Shown here in pieces: positions 11,716 to 24,235 of a stretch of 64,000 nucleotides of DNA; positions within the stretch are counted from its first letter, which is position 1; every line of letters begins with the position of its first letter. This stretch comes from Chalciporus piperatus (lineage: Eukaryota > Basidiomycota > Agaricomycetes > Boletales > Boletaceae). The translations under genes and the position numbers were made by a program. Under the pieces are notes generated by a model. It searched no databases, had not been told where the DNA came from, and worked only from the letters and a program-made list of their open reading frames with translations. Location: positions 124,001-188,000 of the forward strand of contig JBBPTG010000021.1 in assembly GCA_038093975.1 (NCBI GenBank), in the 5' to 3' direction.

Positions 11716-11720
11716 TTTTT
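11716..11720 (+). terminator. Pol III T-run terminator
   Basis: TTTTT directly follows the second tRNA-Asp. It is the only T-run of four or more after either tRNA, so both are probably transcribed together. Confidence 0.7.
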
Positions 11721-12145
11721 GCTGGTGGAAGATACAGTCGGCTTTCATTCATTTTTGTTTAGTCTCCCCGAACGAGACCGAAGTTTGTAGCCCTCAAGAC
11801 AGTCATTCTACCAGAACATATGCATGACGGAAGGTATCGAGTCATGTTGATGGAACAGTCATGGGAGCAGTTCCCATGATCCAATATTGCTCGCTTCCCC
11901 TGGTACGGCAACACAAGGGTCATGAGACCATCATAGATCCCAGAAGTTCATTCCGTGCGAGAAATCCCTATGCTTTAACTGGTCCCTTCCCTTCTTATTT
12001 GTTCGCAGCTTGTCCTCCTCCACCATCGCCGGCGTATTTCCAGCGAAACCCGCCTCGTGACTTGGGCCGAACCGTTTGACTAGTCCTCATGTTGTTCTCA
12101 TATCTGGCGCACCGGCGAGCTTGGTAAGGATTCAGGGACAAAGTC
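11721..12145. other. Spacer before the amidase gene
   Basis: No gene is supported here. It probably holds the amidase promoter; no clear TATA element was seen. Confidence 0.4.
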
Positions 12146-14047
12146 GTGAATGGTTCGTTCAATCTCCCTCCTCACAGCTATGACAAGCAACGCGACCGTG
12201 CTGAGAGAATCGCTGCACTCCCCGAGGTCTATCACCAACCATTGACCGCTCAAGACAAGGATATCCTCTCTCGCCCAATCTCGGCCATCATTTCCGCAGT
12301 ACAAACCGCGTCGCTGAACCCCTCCGATGTCCTGACCGCCTATGCAAAGCGGGCACTTCAAGCCCATGCCCAAACGAACTGCCTTACCGAGATCATGATC
12401 GCACCAGCTGAACGATGGGCCAAGGGCGCGAACCGCTCTGGACCGCTCGCTGGTGTCCCTGTTTCGCTCAAGGACATGCTTGGCGTCAAGGGGTATGATT
12501 CATGTATGGGGTGGTCGGCTTTGACGGGCAAACCGTTGACGTACGATGGTGCGCTCGTGAGGCTTCTACGCAATGCTGGCGCGATTCCGTATGTCAAGAC
12601 GAACGTGCCCACCACCATGTTGTCGTTTGAAGCTACGAACGACGTCTTTGGCGTCACTGAGAACCCTCACAAGAAGGGGTTCAGTCCTGGTGGGTCCTCT
12701 GGAGGAGAAAGTGCTCTCATCGCTCTAGGAGGCTCGAGGATCGGTATTGGCACGGACGTCGCTGGAAGCGTTCGAGCGCCTGCGCATTATTCTGGCGTAT
12801 ATGCGATCAAAGCGAGTATGCATCGCTTCATAAAGACTGGGAGCATGACGACTATACCTGGTCAAGAGGGTGTACCTGCAACGCACAGCCCGATGGCGAA
12901 GACACTAGAGGATCTTGAGACGTTTTGGCGTGCTGTGTTCCAGATGAAGCCCTGGGAATACGACCATTCGGTGAGCAACCCGTCGACTATGTAGTTTGAC
13001 GTGAAACGTGAACTGAGACCCTTGCGTAGGTCCTCAATATCCCATGGCGAGAGGTGAAACTACCCGTCGACAGACCAATCCGGTGGGGTGTTATATGGGA
13101 CGATGGTACGTGGCTTTTGTCTCCATTTTGGCGTGGTAATTAAATGCCCTTCAGGCGTTGTCGCTCCTTCACCTGCGTGCCTGAGAGCACTGAAGATGGT
13201 GACAGATGTATTGAAAAAGGACGGGCATGAAGTTGTTACGCTGTAAGAGTTACCCTTCTCTCATGCTCGTGATATTCACACATTTCTGCAGAAACCCACC
13301 TAGCCCCTATGAAGGTCTTTTGATTGCATCTCAACTTCTGCTCGCTGACGGTGCTAAAATCGCATCGAAGCCGTTCCGTACATTCGAGACGAACGATGCG
13401 GGCATGGTTCCGGCTTTCCGTGCCCTCGGGCTTCCGCGTTTCGTCATGAAGATCTACGCTTGGTATTTGAGGTACATTCGGCGGGACCCCACATATGCCG
13501 GTCTGGTAGACAAGTTCTACGAGAAGACTGTCTCAGAGTACTATGGACTCATAGCGCAACGTGAAGACTACCGCGCTCGGTGGTTCAAGGTCTGGCGTGG
13601 TACCGAGGTCGAAGGCTCACTCGGGGATAATGGTGTCGATTTCATCCTCACGGTGCCAAATGCTTTGCCAGCCGTGCCACACAAAGGAATGCGTCATGGA
13701 TGGAAAGCGTGCGGCTACACCTTTTTGTTCAATTTGGTGGGCGACCGTGCAAGACTGTCTTCTCTGTTCCCCGAACTGACGGTTTTCGGTAGCTTGATTA
13801 CAGTGCCGGCGTGATGCCAATTACGCTTGTCAGGAGCACCGATCGAGTTCCCCGCGAGTTCCGTGCGCGTAACGCGATAGAGAGGGAAAACTATCGGATG
13901 TACGATCCGACCGCTATGGAGGGTCTCCCTGTCGGAGTCGAGGTTGTAGGGAGACGTCTGGATGAGGAGCGTGTTTTGGAGGGAATGAAACTGATCGAGA
14001 AGCTGATGAAAGCCGCTGGATTGGCCTATGCAGGGATTCCGTTGTGA
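12146..14047 (+). CDS. Amidase-signature hydrolase (acetamidase-like)
   Basis: This amidase-signature enzyme hydrolyses amide bonds through a Ser-cisSer-Lys triad. Lys109 lies in VSLKDMLGVKG, cis-Ser184 in the Gly/Ser-rich loop PGGSSGGES, and nucleophile Ser208 in GTDVAGSVRAPAHYSG, with the family's 24-residue spacing between the two serines. Exons are 12146-12970, 13030-13105, 13155-13242, 13292-13736 and 13793-14047, and every junction keeps frame. The N-terminus (AKRALQAHAQTNCLTEI) matches the fungal acetamidase subgroup, and the C-terminal block GLPVGVEVVGRRLDEERVL is typical. The total of about 560 residues is normal for fungal members. The substrate (acetamide, fatty-acid amide or other) is unknown. 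No signal peptide is visible. Confidence 0.92.
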
Positions 14048-15720
14048 TTGTATTACTTAGTGTTACGCCCCCGTACAACCTGAAACCTGTCAATGTATGT
14101 ATACGGTGGTCGTTCGTGGTGATTATGCTAAATTTCCACGATGGGATTAGAGTCCCTTCGGCGACTATCGTGCAGTGGGAAGAGGTGGGAAGAGTATCCT
14201 ACATAACTTACTATTCCAATGGGATGGCATCACGATGTGCATAGAGTCTCCGCCGAAGACAATGTCTAATGGGCAGTAGTAATGGGCTCAGCGAACCCAA
14301 ATTTAGCTAGGCCCTCCGAGGCCTCCTTCCAGGCACTCCGGGTGTCCCGTCGACGTCTGTCATTTGTTTGGGATTTTGTCAGAGATTGCGACATCAGTCC
14401 CCGGAGTCAGTCTAGTAATTGCGGGACCGATAGTGTGGAAGGGAACAAACTCTGATGACCCACCGTGTAAGCTGTCTCTGTTATCCCATTCCGAGTCAAG
14501 TTCACCGTCGTGCCAGAGTAGGACTCCGACGACTGTCTCAGTCTCGATTCGGGAAGTCCGAAGGGCTCACCTTTCCGCAGATAAGATCAGCATAGAAAGA
14601 GGCATGTAAGACGCTGGATAACGGTGCTAGATAACGGTGCGTGTCAGTCCCCGAGTCAGTCAGATATTAAGCACACAAATAACCTCGGGACGGAACTACT
14701 TTGATGACATCTGGATGATTTCTGAGGCGCACCGCGTTGCCGATCGCGAGCCTGACGAAAGAGCCTACCCCGCATACTTAATGTTACTGCTGCCAGCCTT
14801 GACTCACCAGGCGAAGGATGGGCAGACACCTTTGATATCGTCGGGCGAAGTTCCTTCGCACTCCCATTGCCAGGACGCCAAGGTGAGCGACGTCCCCCCC
14901 TTCCTCCGTCCCTATCGGCACCGGGACAGTAGTATACAATCTTCGACGAGGGCTTTCGATTATGCACCCTCAAGCATGAGCATAGCCGCGATAAAAACAT
15001 CGAGGGAACCCCACGGTGAGCCGTCGAGGATCCGGACTCAGGACTAGCGTTCATGTTTCAAACTTCTACTCCCTCAAAACAAGATCGAAAGCACGTCGTC
15101 AGATAAGCCGTGGAAGGATTGAATATTAAATAGGCGCCCCTACCATGTCTGGTCATGGGCGCTGGTGGAGTGCCAAAGACCGAAGATAATGTAGGTCGGG
15201 AACCAAGCAAGACTACGGAAATCCTCTACCCACACCAGTCCACAAATGCTTGGAGACTCGAGGAGATCGTGAGGTGGATTTGCTCCTGGTCACTGACCCT
15301 CGGGCGACGTTATCTCTTGGTCGCCTCTGAAGGATTACTTCGAGAATTAGCGCATTGAACCTGCAGTCGCTTCCTTGACTACAGCATCAACGTTTCAACA
15401 CTTACTAATAGGGAGGGGTCGCACATGCATCCAGGTTGAAAACAGAAGCGCATGAGTGAGAATCCTAGCAACGTGACATAGCTGAAGTACATGTCAAAAA
15501 ACGTGGCTGCTTCGTGGTCGCCAACCAATGGCCGATCGCGCAAAGAAGGTAGAGTATCGTAGGGGGGGGGGAGAAAAGACGGGGCAGGCAGCGTGGGTGT
15601 GATATCTCATATAAGATATTGTCGTCAAGCGGCCACGAGGGCGACGAGACAGCCATGCATCGCACTGTACATGTAATGCAACGCTGCGGCACCGATATCC
15701 TATCCTCCGGCAGCTGGTTT
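14048..15720. other. Gene-poor spacer
   Basis: This is about 1.7 kb without a supportable gene. It includes a weak imperfect repeat (around 14395-14460 and 14645-14710, sharing CCGAGTCAGTC-like text) and a run of ten G at 15562-15571. Confidence 0.45.
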
Positions 15721-17635
15721 TCATTCTTTAGCGACTTCTTCCCCGCCCTGTGTTACTTCATCTCCATCAAGTCCGGTAGCCTCGTCGGTGATATCGCTCT
15801 CACTTTCCGGTGGGATCGGCTCTGAAGGCGGTGGCTCATTCAGCTCGAGCAGGTGCTCGGTGTGGGTGGGCGGCTCAGGTTCGACACGTGGCTCCGCATC
15901 ATCCGGGTCTTCAAAAGTGGAGGACAGGGTGACCCTGCCCTCCTCGTCTGGAGAAGACTCTTCAGCGTCTTCTTCTGATTGAGGTAGGGCCGGTGTGGGG
16001 TCAGGCACTGTTTCCGCGACGGCGTTTCCTTCATCAGAAGCTACTTCTGCGGTATCGGAGGTGCAAGGTTCCTCGATAGGTACATGTTCCTCGGGTGTGT
16101 CCTCCGTCTCCGTGGGCTGTTCAGATGCTGGTTCGACAACTGGTTCGACAGCTGTGTCGTCGGAGAGTTCCAACTGTGGGGGCGGCGCTGGATCCGACTG
16201 CGGTGGCGGCGCCGAATCCAATATTGCGTCAGCGATAGCCGCGTCATTCGGCGTGGCTGTAGTGGAAGTTTCCTCCAGAGGGATTAGGGGGAGTCCCTCC
16301 ACCGACGGCGATAGTGGATCAGCTATGGTCAATTCTGAACGTGTATCACTATCATCTTCATCATCCAACTCCTCCGTCCGCGCCTGGGAGTCAGGCCACG
16401 ACTGTTCTGATGCTAAGGGGTGAAGTTCGGCCAATGGAGAAGTGCTGAGTGGGCTACCACTGGGCTCGGACTTGGAAAACTCCTCTGCCACACTGTAGGC
16501 TTCACTGAACACCATCGTGTCAGTTCGACTACGGCCGAGTCTCCGAGGACTATCGGTTCCAATGTGGTTTGGGGAGTCAATTGGGCTTGGACGGCTATTA
16601 CTGAGATCTACGATAGGCGCTTGATCTGCCGTAAGTGTGGTGTTTTGAGGGGGATGAACGGCAGCTGAGGATAAACGAGGGGGCTCGACCTCTTCTTCGG
16701 GACCCCTGCCGTCGTGATGAACCGCGCTTTCAGGAATAACCAGGAACTCTGCTGGCACCAAGTCAAATTGGTTAGTGAGTTTGAGGAAGCGGGCGTAAAG
16801 GGAAGATTCGGCTTCGGCTTGTTCGAATGCCTCCCGATGATGGAAGTAGGCATGTGCAAAGATCCGACCAAGACGCCGGGCGAGCGAAGAGAAGTGTCTA
16901 TGGGAGGTTTGTGGAATAGATAGTCTAGCCGAGATGCGAACAGACAGAATTAATCAATACGGTGGAAGGGTGGAGAAGAAGCTGGTAAACATGTACCTGG
17001 AGGGGAAAGTCCTGGGGGAGTTCAGAAGAGCAGTTGCGCTATCGACTGTATGAAGGATGTAATCAATGGCACAGCATTGCTGTATATCAGGTTCATCAGA
17101 ATACAACCGGAGAAAGCAAAAGCGGTAAGCGCAGACCTCCATAGCACCGTCATTACCGTGCGCAACGCACAGATATAGCCATTCTCCCGCCTTCATTTGT
17201 GGACACGAGCTCCTCGTACACTCTTGCTGAAGCATCGTGATCAAAGGATGCGACAGATCCTGCGCAAGACGGCTGTGGGAATGATTAATCATGAACGTTG
17301 TCTTGGCTTCTAGAGTGGCTAACCCACCGCAGTTGCTCGTATATCCAAGAGGCACGGTCGACGAAAATATCACTTTTGCGCTCCGCATCCTCTGGTTTCT
17401 TGGCGTCATTCTCTGAAGGGTCTAGCGTATTTTCTTCAAAATCCTTGGGGGCAACTTTGCCAGGTAAGGAAACGATTGTGTCTACATCGTGGACGTCGAG
17501 ACGAATGAGGAGGGAGAGGTACTCCTGGAGCTGGAATGCGCTGTCGAGAGATGAGAGTGGTGGAAGAGACTTTACCGGGTAGAAGGAAGACACGCGTGAG
17601 CCACGATACGGACGTTGCAAAACAGCTGTCGCCAT
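15721..17635 (-). CDS. Mob4/phocein-family protein with long acidic tail
   Basis: This is a Mob-family adaptor. Mob4/phocein is a subunit of STRIPAK complexes that tune Hippo/SIN-type kinases. The N-terminus (RPYRGSRVSSFYPVKSLPP, then SLDSAFQLQEYLSLLIR) starts at the ATG at 17635. An intron follows EQLR. The zinc-binding core reads LQQECTRSSCPQMKAGEWLY and AIDYILHTVDSATALLNS. After another intron comes SSLARRLGRIFAHAYFHHRE, with the second zinc ligand pair (His), and FDLVPAEFLVIP closes the Mob fold. About 340 low-complexity residues follow, rich in Glu, Ser, Pro and Asp, far longer than the roughly 225-residue animal Mob4. The gene diverges from the permease gene across 364 bp. Family assignment is firm; the tail's role is unknown. 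Confidence 0.88.
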
Positions 17636-17999
17636 CGTCGTCGACGTTGAGCTCGATGTCGTGGTCGCTGTCAGACACGCTGAATATGGAAGTGAACCGG
17701 AGTGTGAAAATGCACGTGAGATGATCTGTTCACGTGACCATTACCAAAAGGGGTGGAATGTGTGAAATCATACGTCACTTGTCACCGAACCGCCTCGGGC
17801 GATCGGGTTGATGCAGATGGGCCAGATGGATCATGGGATCTCAGCGGTTGACTTTTTTTTTTTTTTTAATATTTTCGCCGGGATGTGATCATATATTTAC
17901 TAGCTTATCTCGTATGTACCTCTCCCTCTCTGACCAACTCTTATATTGGGCGTTCGCTCCCTCCATACCCTTCCCCTCCTTTGTCGTCCCTCCTTCACA
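17636..17999. other. Divergent promoter with T15 tract
   Basis: This is the shared upstream region of the Mob4-like gene (-) and the NCS1 permease (+). A run of 15 T at 17853-17867 lies about 135 bp before the permease start. Poly(dA:dT) tracts are common nucleosome-depleting promoter elements in fungi; that role here is an inference. Confidence 0.5.
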
Positions 18000-19990
18000 A
18001 TGTCCGACCACCTCCAAGACGACAAAGTCGACCTAGAGAAGGACTCCGCGTCCCGGACCGACTCGGGCGTATCCAGCGAACGGTCCGACCCTTTTCTCGG
18101 GAAATGGGCCCTTCTCCGTTGGGGTGTGGAAGCCCGGGGTGCGTTGCAGCCATATCTCCCCCCTCCATCCATCTCACATCGCGTTTATAGGGATTGTCCC
18201 TGTACCATATGAGGAGCGCAATGACACTCAGTTCTACAAAATTTTCTTCGTCTGGTTCGCGATGAACTTCAACATCCTCTCGTTCGTATCCCATCATACC
18301 CTTTTACTCTGTTTATCCATCATATAACCTTATTCGAAGGTTTTCGGTCGGAACCCTTGGACCTGTCGCCTTCGGGCTCGGTCTTCGTTCTTCTTGCCTA
18401 GTAATCTTATTCTTTAACCTGCTGGCTTGCGCCCTTCCTGCTTATCTGTGAGCTTCTCCCGTATTTTACCATATACACGTGTTAATCTTTTTAGAAATAC
18501 CTGGGGCCCCCGAACTGGCATGCGGCAGATGATTGCCTCTCGCTATAGTTTTGGGTTCGTCCGCATTTCAAGATCCTTGACTTCGATCTCATCCATAATT
18601 CCATCGCCGCAGATACTACGGGGTTATCGTTCCCACTATTCTCAACTTGATGGGTCTGTGCGGTTTCAACATTCTCAACTGTATTCTCGGAGGACAAGCC
18701 CTTTCGGCTGTTACCGATAATAACATGCCCTGGACGTAAGTTGGTTTTTCATTAATCTTCGCCCACACTAACCGTCATATGGTCGATCAAAGGGTTGGAA
18801 TCGTCATTATTGCGGTTCTTTCCTTAGTTGTACGTACTCATTTCTGATCTTCCGTCGCGTATCACCTCACACGTATCAGATTTCATTCATGGGTTACAAA
18901 GTTCTCACTTGGTACGAGCGTCTCTCGTGGCCACCGGTCCTCCTCGCCTTCCTTGTCGCCCTCGGTCTCGGAGGAAAGAATCTGTACAATGCCCCTCCCG
19001 TTTACCCCGAAACCGTACAGGCGGTCCTCTCCTTCGCGGCAACCATTTCAGGTTTCGTGATCACTTTCTCCGCGATGGCATCCGACTTCACGATGTACTA
19101 CGACCCGAATGTATCAAGGTAAGGTCCCTTTTAATACACCATCCCTCCAGTGACGAAAACCACACTAGTCACCGCATTTTCTGGTATTCGTATCTGGGGT
19201 ACATTGTACCGATCGTGAGTACATCACCGCTGCCCTCCGTATCGGACTGAGAGCTCACCTTCCCATCTCAGGTTCTCGTCGAGTGCCTAGGCGCCGCCGC
19301 AGCTTTGGCTGCACCTAATGTTCCCAGTTGGAACGCAGGTTACGGCCCAGATGGCAACATCGGTGGCCTCCTCGAGGCCATGTTGAGCCCCGTTGGAAAC
19401 TTTGGCAAATTTTTGGTAGTGATGCTCAGCCTGAGCGTTACTGCCAACATTGCCTGCACCCTTTATTCTATCTGCTTCAACTTCCAGGTCCTCATACCTG
19501 CCCTTTCCAGAGTGCCCAGATATGTGTTTTCGATCGTGGGTACAGCAATGTGCGTCCATCTCGATCTCTGTCCGAACTCTCGGTCTTTTCTCACTGATCC
19601 TATTTCCTCCATAGCGCACTACCGCTGTCAATCGTAGGCGCTCACAGGTTCTATACCACCCTGACAAACTTCCTCAGTCTGATCGGTTACTGGGCGAGTG
19701 CCTACGGCGGTATCCTCCTTGTCGAGCACTTCTATTTCCGGAAGGGCGACTTTAGCACCTACAACCAAGCCGATTGGAATGTCGCTAAACGTCTTCCATG
19801 GGGAGTAGCAGCCGTCGCATCGACCGTCCTTTCCTTTGGCCTCATCATTCCTTGCATGGACCAGCTTTGGTTCGTTGGCCCCATCGGCATGGCATCGGGC
19901 GACATTGGGTTTGAAGTCGCCTTCCCATTGGCCTCCTTATTGTACATCCCTCTCCGCAAACTGGAGCTCAAGTACCAGAAAATCGACTAG
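18000..19990 (+). CDS. NCS1 purine/cytosine permease (Fcy2-like)
   Basis: This is a proton-coupled nucleobase transporter of the plasma membrane. The N-terminal tail is hydrophilic (MSDHLQDDKVDLEKD). Family blocks follow: VPVPYEERNDTQFYKIFFVW, GTLGPVAFGLGL, NTWGPRTGMRQMIASRYSFG, LNLMGLCGFNILNCILGGQ, then SGFVITFSAMASDFTMYY and a run of hydrophobic segments, consistent with 12 helices. It ends at the TAG at 19988-19990 after a short tail (LRKLELKYQKID). About eight short introns are present; the first is 18139-18190, joining EARG to IVPVPY in frame. The ATG at 18000 is preceded by a pyrimidine-rich leader. The nearest described relatives are fungal cytosine/purine permeases; exact substrates are not deducible. 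Confidence 0.9.
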
Positions 19991-21904
19991 ATACCCGAAC
20001 CACAACCCCATGGACAGCGTGTTGTCTGTATATTTTTTTGCGTCTATTTCAGTTTTTTTTCAGGAACCAGGCGGGAAATTTTCTTCCTTCCGAGTTTCGA
20101 ATCCAATGGGAGGCACTTGTGCTGTTTAAAAATCTGATGGTATCCTTGGCCCCGTACATATTTTCCCTCTTTGGCTGGTTCAAGAATTAGTTCCAGTTCC
20201 TCCTGACATAGAGTACTACACATAACGCCAGTTGCTACACTTACGTTGATACCTTATGTGATGCTAACTGTAACGATCTCATGTATGGTCACTGTTCGGT
20301 CTTTGGTTTTAATTGGTATAACACCCACGGACTGTTTTTTCGTTCGATCTGTCATGAGCCCGCGTGGTTCTGTACGCGAGGCATCATGATCTACTGCAAA
20401 CAAACAATTGAAGGTACGTCTAGGCACGCCGCGCCAGTTGAAATATGTAACTTGCAGGTTTGTGTGAAAATCGAAGCTGATCCAAACCTCTGAACGTACG
20501 TTCTGTCTCACGGCCTTCAAGTTCTAGTTGACTTCTAGCTCCCATCAGCATCAGTCCATCTAGCAACGTCCCTCGACAGCTTCGCCGGCCGTCAGGAATC
20601 AGAAATCGAACAGCTTTCCATCGTGCCCTGACAAGAAACGTGGTGATTTGTTGACAAGCCTGAGCCCTTGTAACTCCATCGAGCGTTCTGTGGGGGGTAC
20701 ATTGACAATGTATCACTGTGTGTAATAGGTCTCGGTACCAGCCGTTGACATCGAAGTTTCAGGCCAAGTACTTATACATATCGGTGCAAGAAGCCCATCA
20801 CCACAACGCTCTGTCTTCAAACCCCGCTCCGAATGTCTGGATTCTGAGACCTTCAAGTTGTCCGAGACATACACCAGCGGGATCAAAATTCGCAGGTTTG
20901 ACGTCCATGCGAAGGGCTGACTGAGACTAGCATGGTACCGCTACCGTACGCTGACTGCTGTCTCCTTATCGTCCGTCGGTGGGCGTGGTCTCGCGCGCTA
21001 TCTTAGTGCCAACTAACTCAGGTCCACAAATAGACGAAACACACATGTCATCCTTCCGGACCTTTCAAGGACCCACAGGAGTCGACAAAGGATAGCACTG
21101 GCTGTGTGCTGGTTGCAATGAGGACAGATCGTGGGGGAATGGAGATAGGTTCCAATGACAGTCGAGCCATGCATGAGCTTGAATCCGGAATCATGGACGA
21201 TCTGAAATCTCGAAACACGAGCGCGTTGAATTATATATGCAGGAATTTAAGAAGGCCGCTCGTTTACTTTTGAGAGACGAGTCCGGGCCGGGCCGGTGTG
21301 GGGTATCGTATCCACGTTCACTGGGAGGATGATTCTGCCGCGAGGCAGTTGACACATCAAGAACTGAAGATGGGCGATTTCAGAATCGTGGAATGTATCT
21401 CCACTTGGGAAGCATCTCAAAGAAGAGAGCCTAGTGTGGGCCCACGGTGTGGCCTTCGTCTGAACCCACATGTGCAGACGTAGTATGAATTTGCTTTAGG
21501 GGAACCGTTGTGAGCAAACGTGAACCCGATAGTCGTGTGGTCGGTATGTCTCCTTGTGCCTCATTGATTTCTGGATGTTGATAAGAATATGTCCTTCGGT
21601 GCATCGTATGGAATAAATAGAACCGTCAAGGAACTAGGTATAATCCGAAGTAAGACCAACAACCCACACGGAGTGTGTGATAAGCGCGACTGCCACACGT
21701 GTCACTTACTTCTTAAGACCCACGAGGCACTGCCTCGCGCAAACGCCGAGACGTGAGGGATAGGTGCTTTTGCAATCTTCAGAATCGTCCGGCAGATATC
21801 CGACTAGAGTAACGACAGAACTTACAGATCCAGGTCCGCCAAACATCAGGCTCATTAACCCAGGAACATGGCCGGCTTTACAACGCCCGACTCAGGACGA
21901 TATG
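19991..21904. other. Gene-poor spacer
   Basis: This is about 1.9 kb between the permease and the next gene on the minus strand. Only open frames below 100 codons without recognisable motifs occur. It probably contains the permease 3' UTR; no repeat or RNA gene was seen. Confidence 0.45.
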
Positions 21905-23861
21905 TCAAGGGTCCGTAATGCGTCGTCTATGCGGTCGAGCCCGACCTGGAGGGACGACATGGCGATCAAAGGTCGTTCTGCGCGCACAAACCATTTTGGC
22001 CACGTCACGGATCAATGGCGTGTAAGGCGCACCTTCATGAGCGATGTGTTCATCCAGGAACTTTCTCAATGGTCGAAGAAAGGTACCCTGGACGCTCGTG
22101 ATGTTACCTTTAGACCTCACTCCCGTCTGTGGGAGTATGGTCAGATGAACAGGCAACGACATGCGAACGTGAATACGTACCTTGTTCTCGCGATCTCTTT
22201 GCAGGAGAACGTAGTAAAACGAGAGACAATCCGCGATGCGCAAAAGTTCCAGTGACTGTGCCAACTCTTCCCTGGTCTTTCTTTCCGTGAAAAATTCGGG
22301 AGGATTTGGCTTGAACAACACCCGACCAAAAACGCGTAGTAACTCTTCGGAAGCGAACGGGTTCGAGGACACGTTTTCAGAAAGCGCGAGAGCTTCCAAG
22401 ACAGCTTCCTTGAGCAGTCCAACAGCGGGGCCCCGTATCTGAGGAAAGTTTTCGTCGGTGGTCAGACTCAAGAGTATCTCGCGCCTCGCAGGGGGCGGAA
22501 GCTTCGCGAGCGTCCAGGACAGAAGTCGAAGTGTCAACTGTCTGACAAATGGATCAAGGTTCGTGCTCGCCAACGCGGGGAATACTGTGCAGAGCGAAAT
22601 GGCGACTTCGGGTAAAACTTGGATGTTCTCTTGAGAGAGCATTCTGAAGAGCAGAAATAGTGACTCGTCAACCATTACGTTCATGTGCAACGAATGGACC
22701 AATGGACGATGCAGATCTGTCAGCGTTGAGGGGGGTAGGACTTCGGGAAGTGTGGAGTGTGCTAGATACATCAAGTCGACGAGGGTGCTGATTTGCGCAG
22801 ATGACTCCCCAATGCTCCGACGTGCAATCTAACGGGATAGCATGAGTCATCAACGCACTCGGGATCACCGAAACTTACCTGAACCTCTGACATGGCCTTC
22901 TCCCCCTCTTGCCATCCTTCGGCCACGGAAGACTTCACCGAGAACCTGGGGAAACGGCTTTCGACCGCTCTAATAACTAGACATGCTTGGATCGAGGGTG
23001 CATACGCGATGACAGTCGCGTCTAACAGCTCACGAAGAAGGCCCTGGTATACATTAGTCGTGATTTTGTGGACAGCGGTAACAGTACAACCTTGATCTGC
23101 GCAGCCTCGCTAGCGTTAGCATAGACAGATGCCCATTCTTCCAGACTCTTGACTAGACGAGCCACTTCGATGACAAGCAAGCGACCTTCCGCTCTAGTTG
23201 CAAATGGTGATACGGCAGAGATCACCGAGGTCATGCTTTCCAAGACGGGAGAACATGTCTCGAGAGCAGATTTCTTTCCAAGTGTCGAGCGAGAGATAGC
23301 TATTGAAGACGATCAGGCAATTCTGAACGTCGTTCATGGATGTGAGGTGACGCTACCTGATGAACAAAGCGTGGTTATACCGATGGTCGTTTGCATGAAA
23401 TCAGAGACACTTTCGTCAGCCTCGTCATCTTCGTTCAACAAAATTTTCAATTGCGCGATCGCTGCTTGAATCACGATCATCAATTCCTTCGGACTTTGGG
23501 TCAGTCCACAAAGGCGGATAAGATCTAAAGCTCCATCATGACGACAGGGAAACAATATCGAAAGGACATCCAGCGGCTCCTGGAGTAAGCATCAAATCTA
23601 ATCGTGTTGAAATGAGGCGACAAACTGACCAAATACTCTGCGCAACCGTACCGAGCGACGGCCTCGTGGATTTCTTTTAGGGACGTTGTGGGACATTGTT
23701 CTCCAACTGCCTGAGCAATGAGGTTGGTGATCGAACGCGTGCATTCCTGTGACGGGGAGGAGTGTGATAAATGATAGGCTGGTGTGAGTAACTGTTACCT
23801 CGTCCCCGAGATCTGGTGATAGTTCCAGAGCTTGTAAAAACGGTGTCTTCTGTGGATCCAT
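21905..23861 (-). CDS. Helical protein, possibly Ybp2/glomulin-like
   Basis: This multi-exon protein starts at MDPQKTPFLQALELSPDLG. The predicted product is almost entirely amphipathic helix with HEAT/ARM-like character. The longest exon contains VDESLFLLFRMLSQENIQVL and then FPQIRGPAVGLLKEAVLEAL, which resembles the conserved block of the Ybp2/YAP1-binding and glomulin/ALF4 group (recalled from memory, moderate certainty). The last exon holds VQGTFLRPLRKFLDEHIA and ends at 21905. At least five introns are inferred, including ones before ECTRSITNLIAQ and after QRDRENK. Members of that group act in kinetochore or oxidative-stress contexts, or in cullin regulation; none of this can be read from the sequence here. 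Confidence 0.6.
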
Positions 23862-24235
23862 GACCGAAGAACCGGGGCTGAAGATAACTACTAGTACTAT
23901 GTGGACTGTAGCAAGAGCAATTCAAACTCCGAGAAGCACTTCTAGGGGTTTGCCTTAATAGGAAGGGCTACTCGATAACTTTTCCACTGGCAACAAGCAG
24001 CGGGAACATTTGTATGGTTTGTACGTTACTAGGCAAAGCTTCGTGAAATCATCTTCGATTGGTGACCTACTTCATCCTGTGAAGCGCGTATTAAACGAAA
24101 GCTCCGTGAGTCCGGTCTTGCATATCCTGCCTTGGGATCTACCGGTTTGAGAAATCCAATCATCGTTGCTTGCATTACAGTCGTGGCGCGTACATCATCA
24201 TTATACGATCATAGCATTTATCACAGGATGCCCCA
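23862..24235. other. Spacer between minus-strand genes
   Basis: This stretch holds the upstream region of the Ybp2-like gene and the 3' flank of MLH1. Nothing further was seen. Confidence 0.5.

Noticed and set aside
14395..14710. Imperfect direct repeat around CCGAGTCAGTC
   Set aside because: Similarity is short and patchy; no terminal repeats or target-site duplication were found, so no mobile element is claimed.
15562..15571. Run of ten G
   Set aside because: It is a single homopolymer without further G-tracts nearby, so a G-quadruplex or regulatory role is not supported.
15788..16423. Ser/Gly-rich plus-strand ORFs
   Set aside because: They are antisense shadows of the low-complexity acidic tail of the Mob4-like gene.
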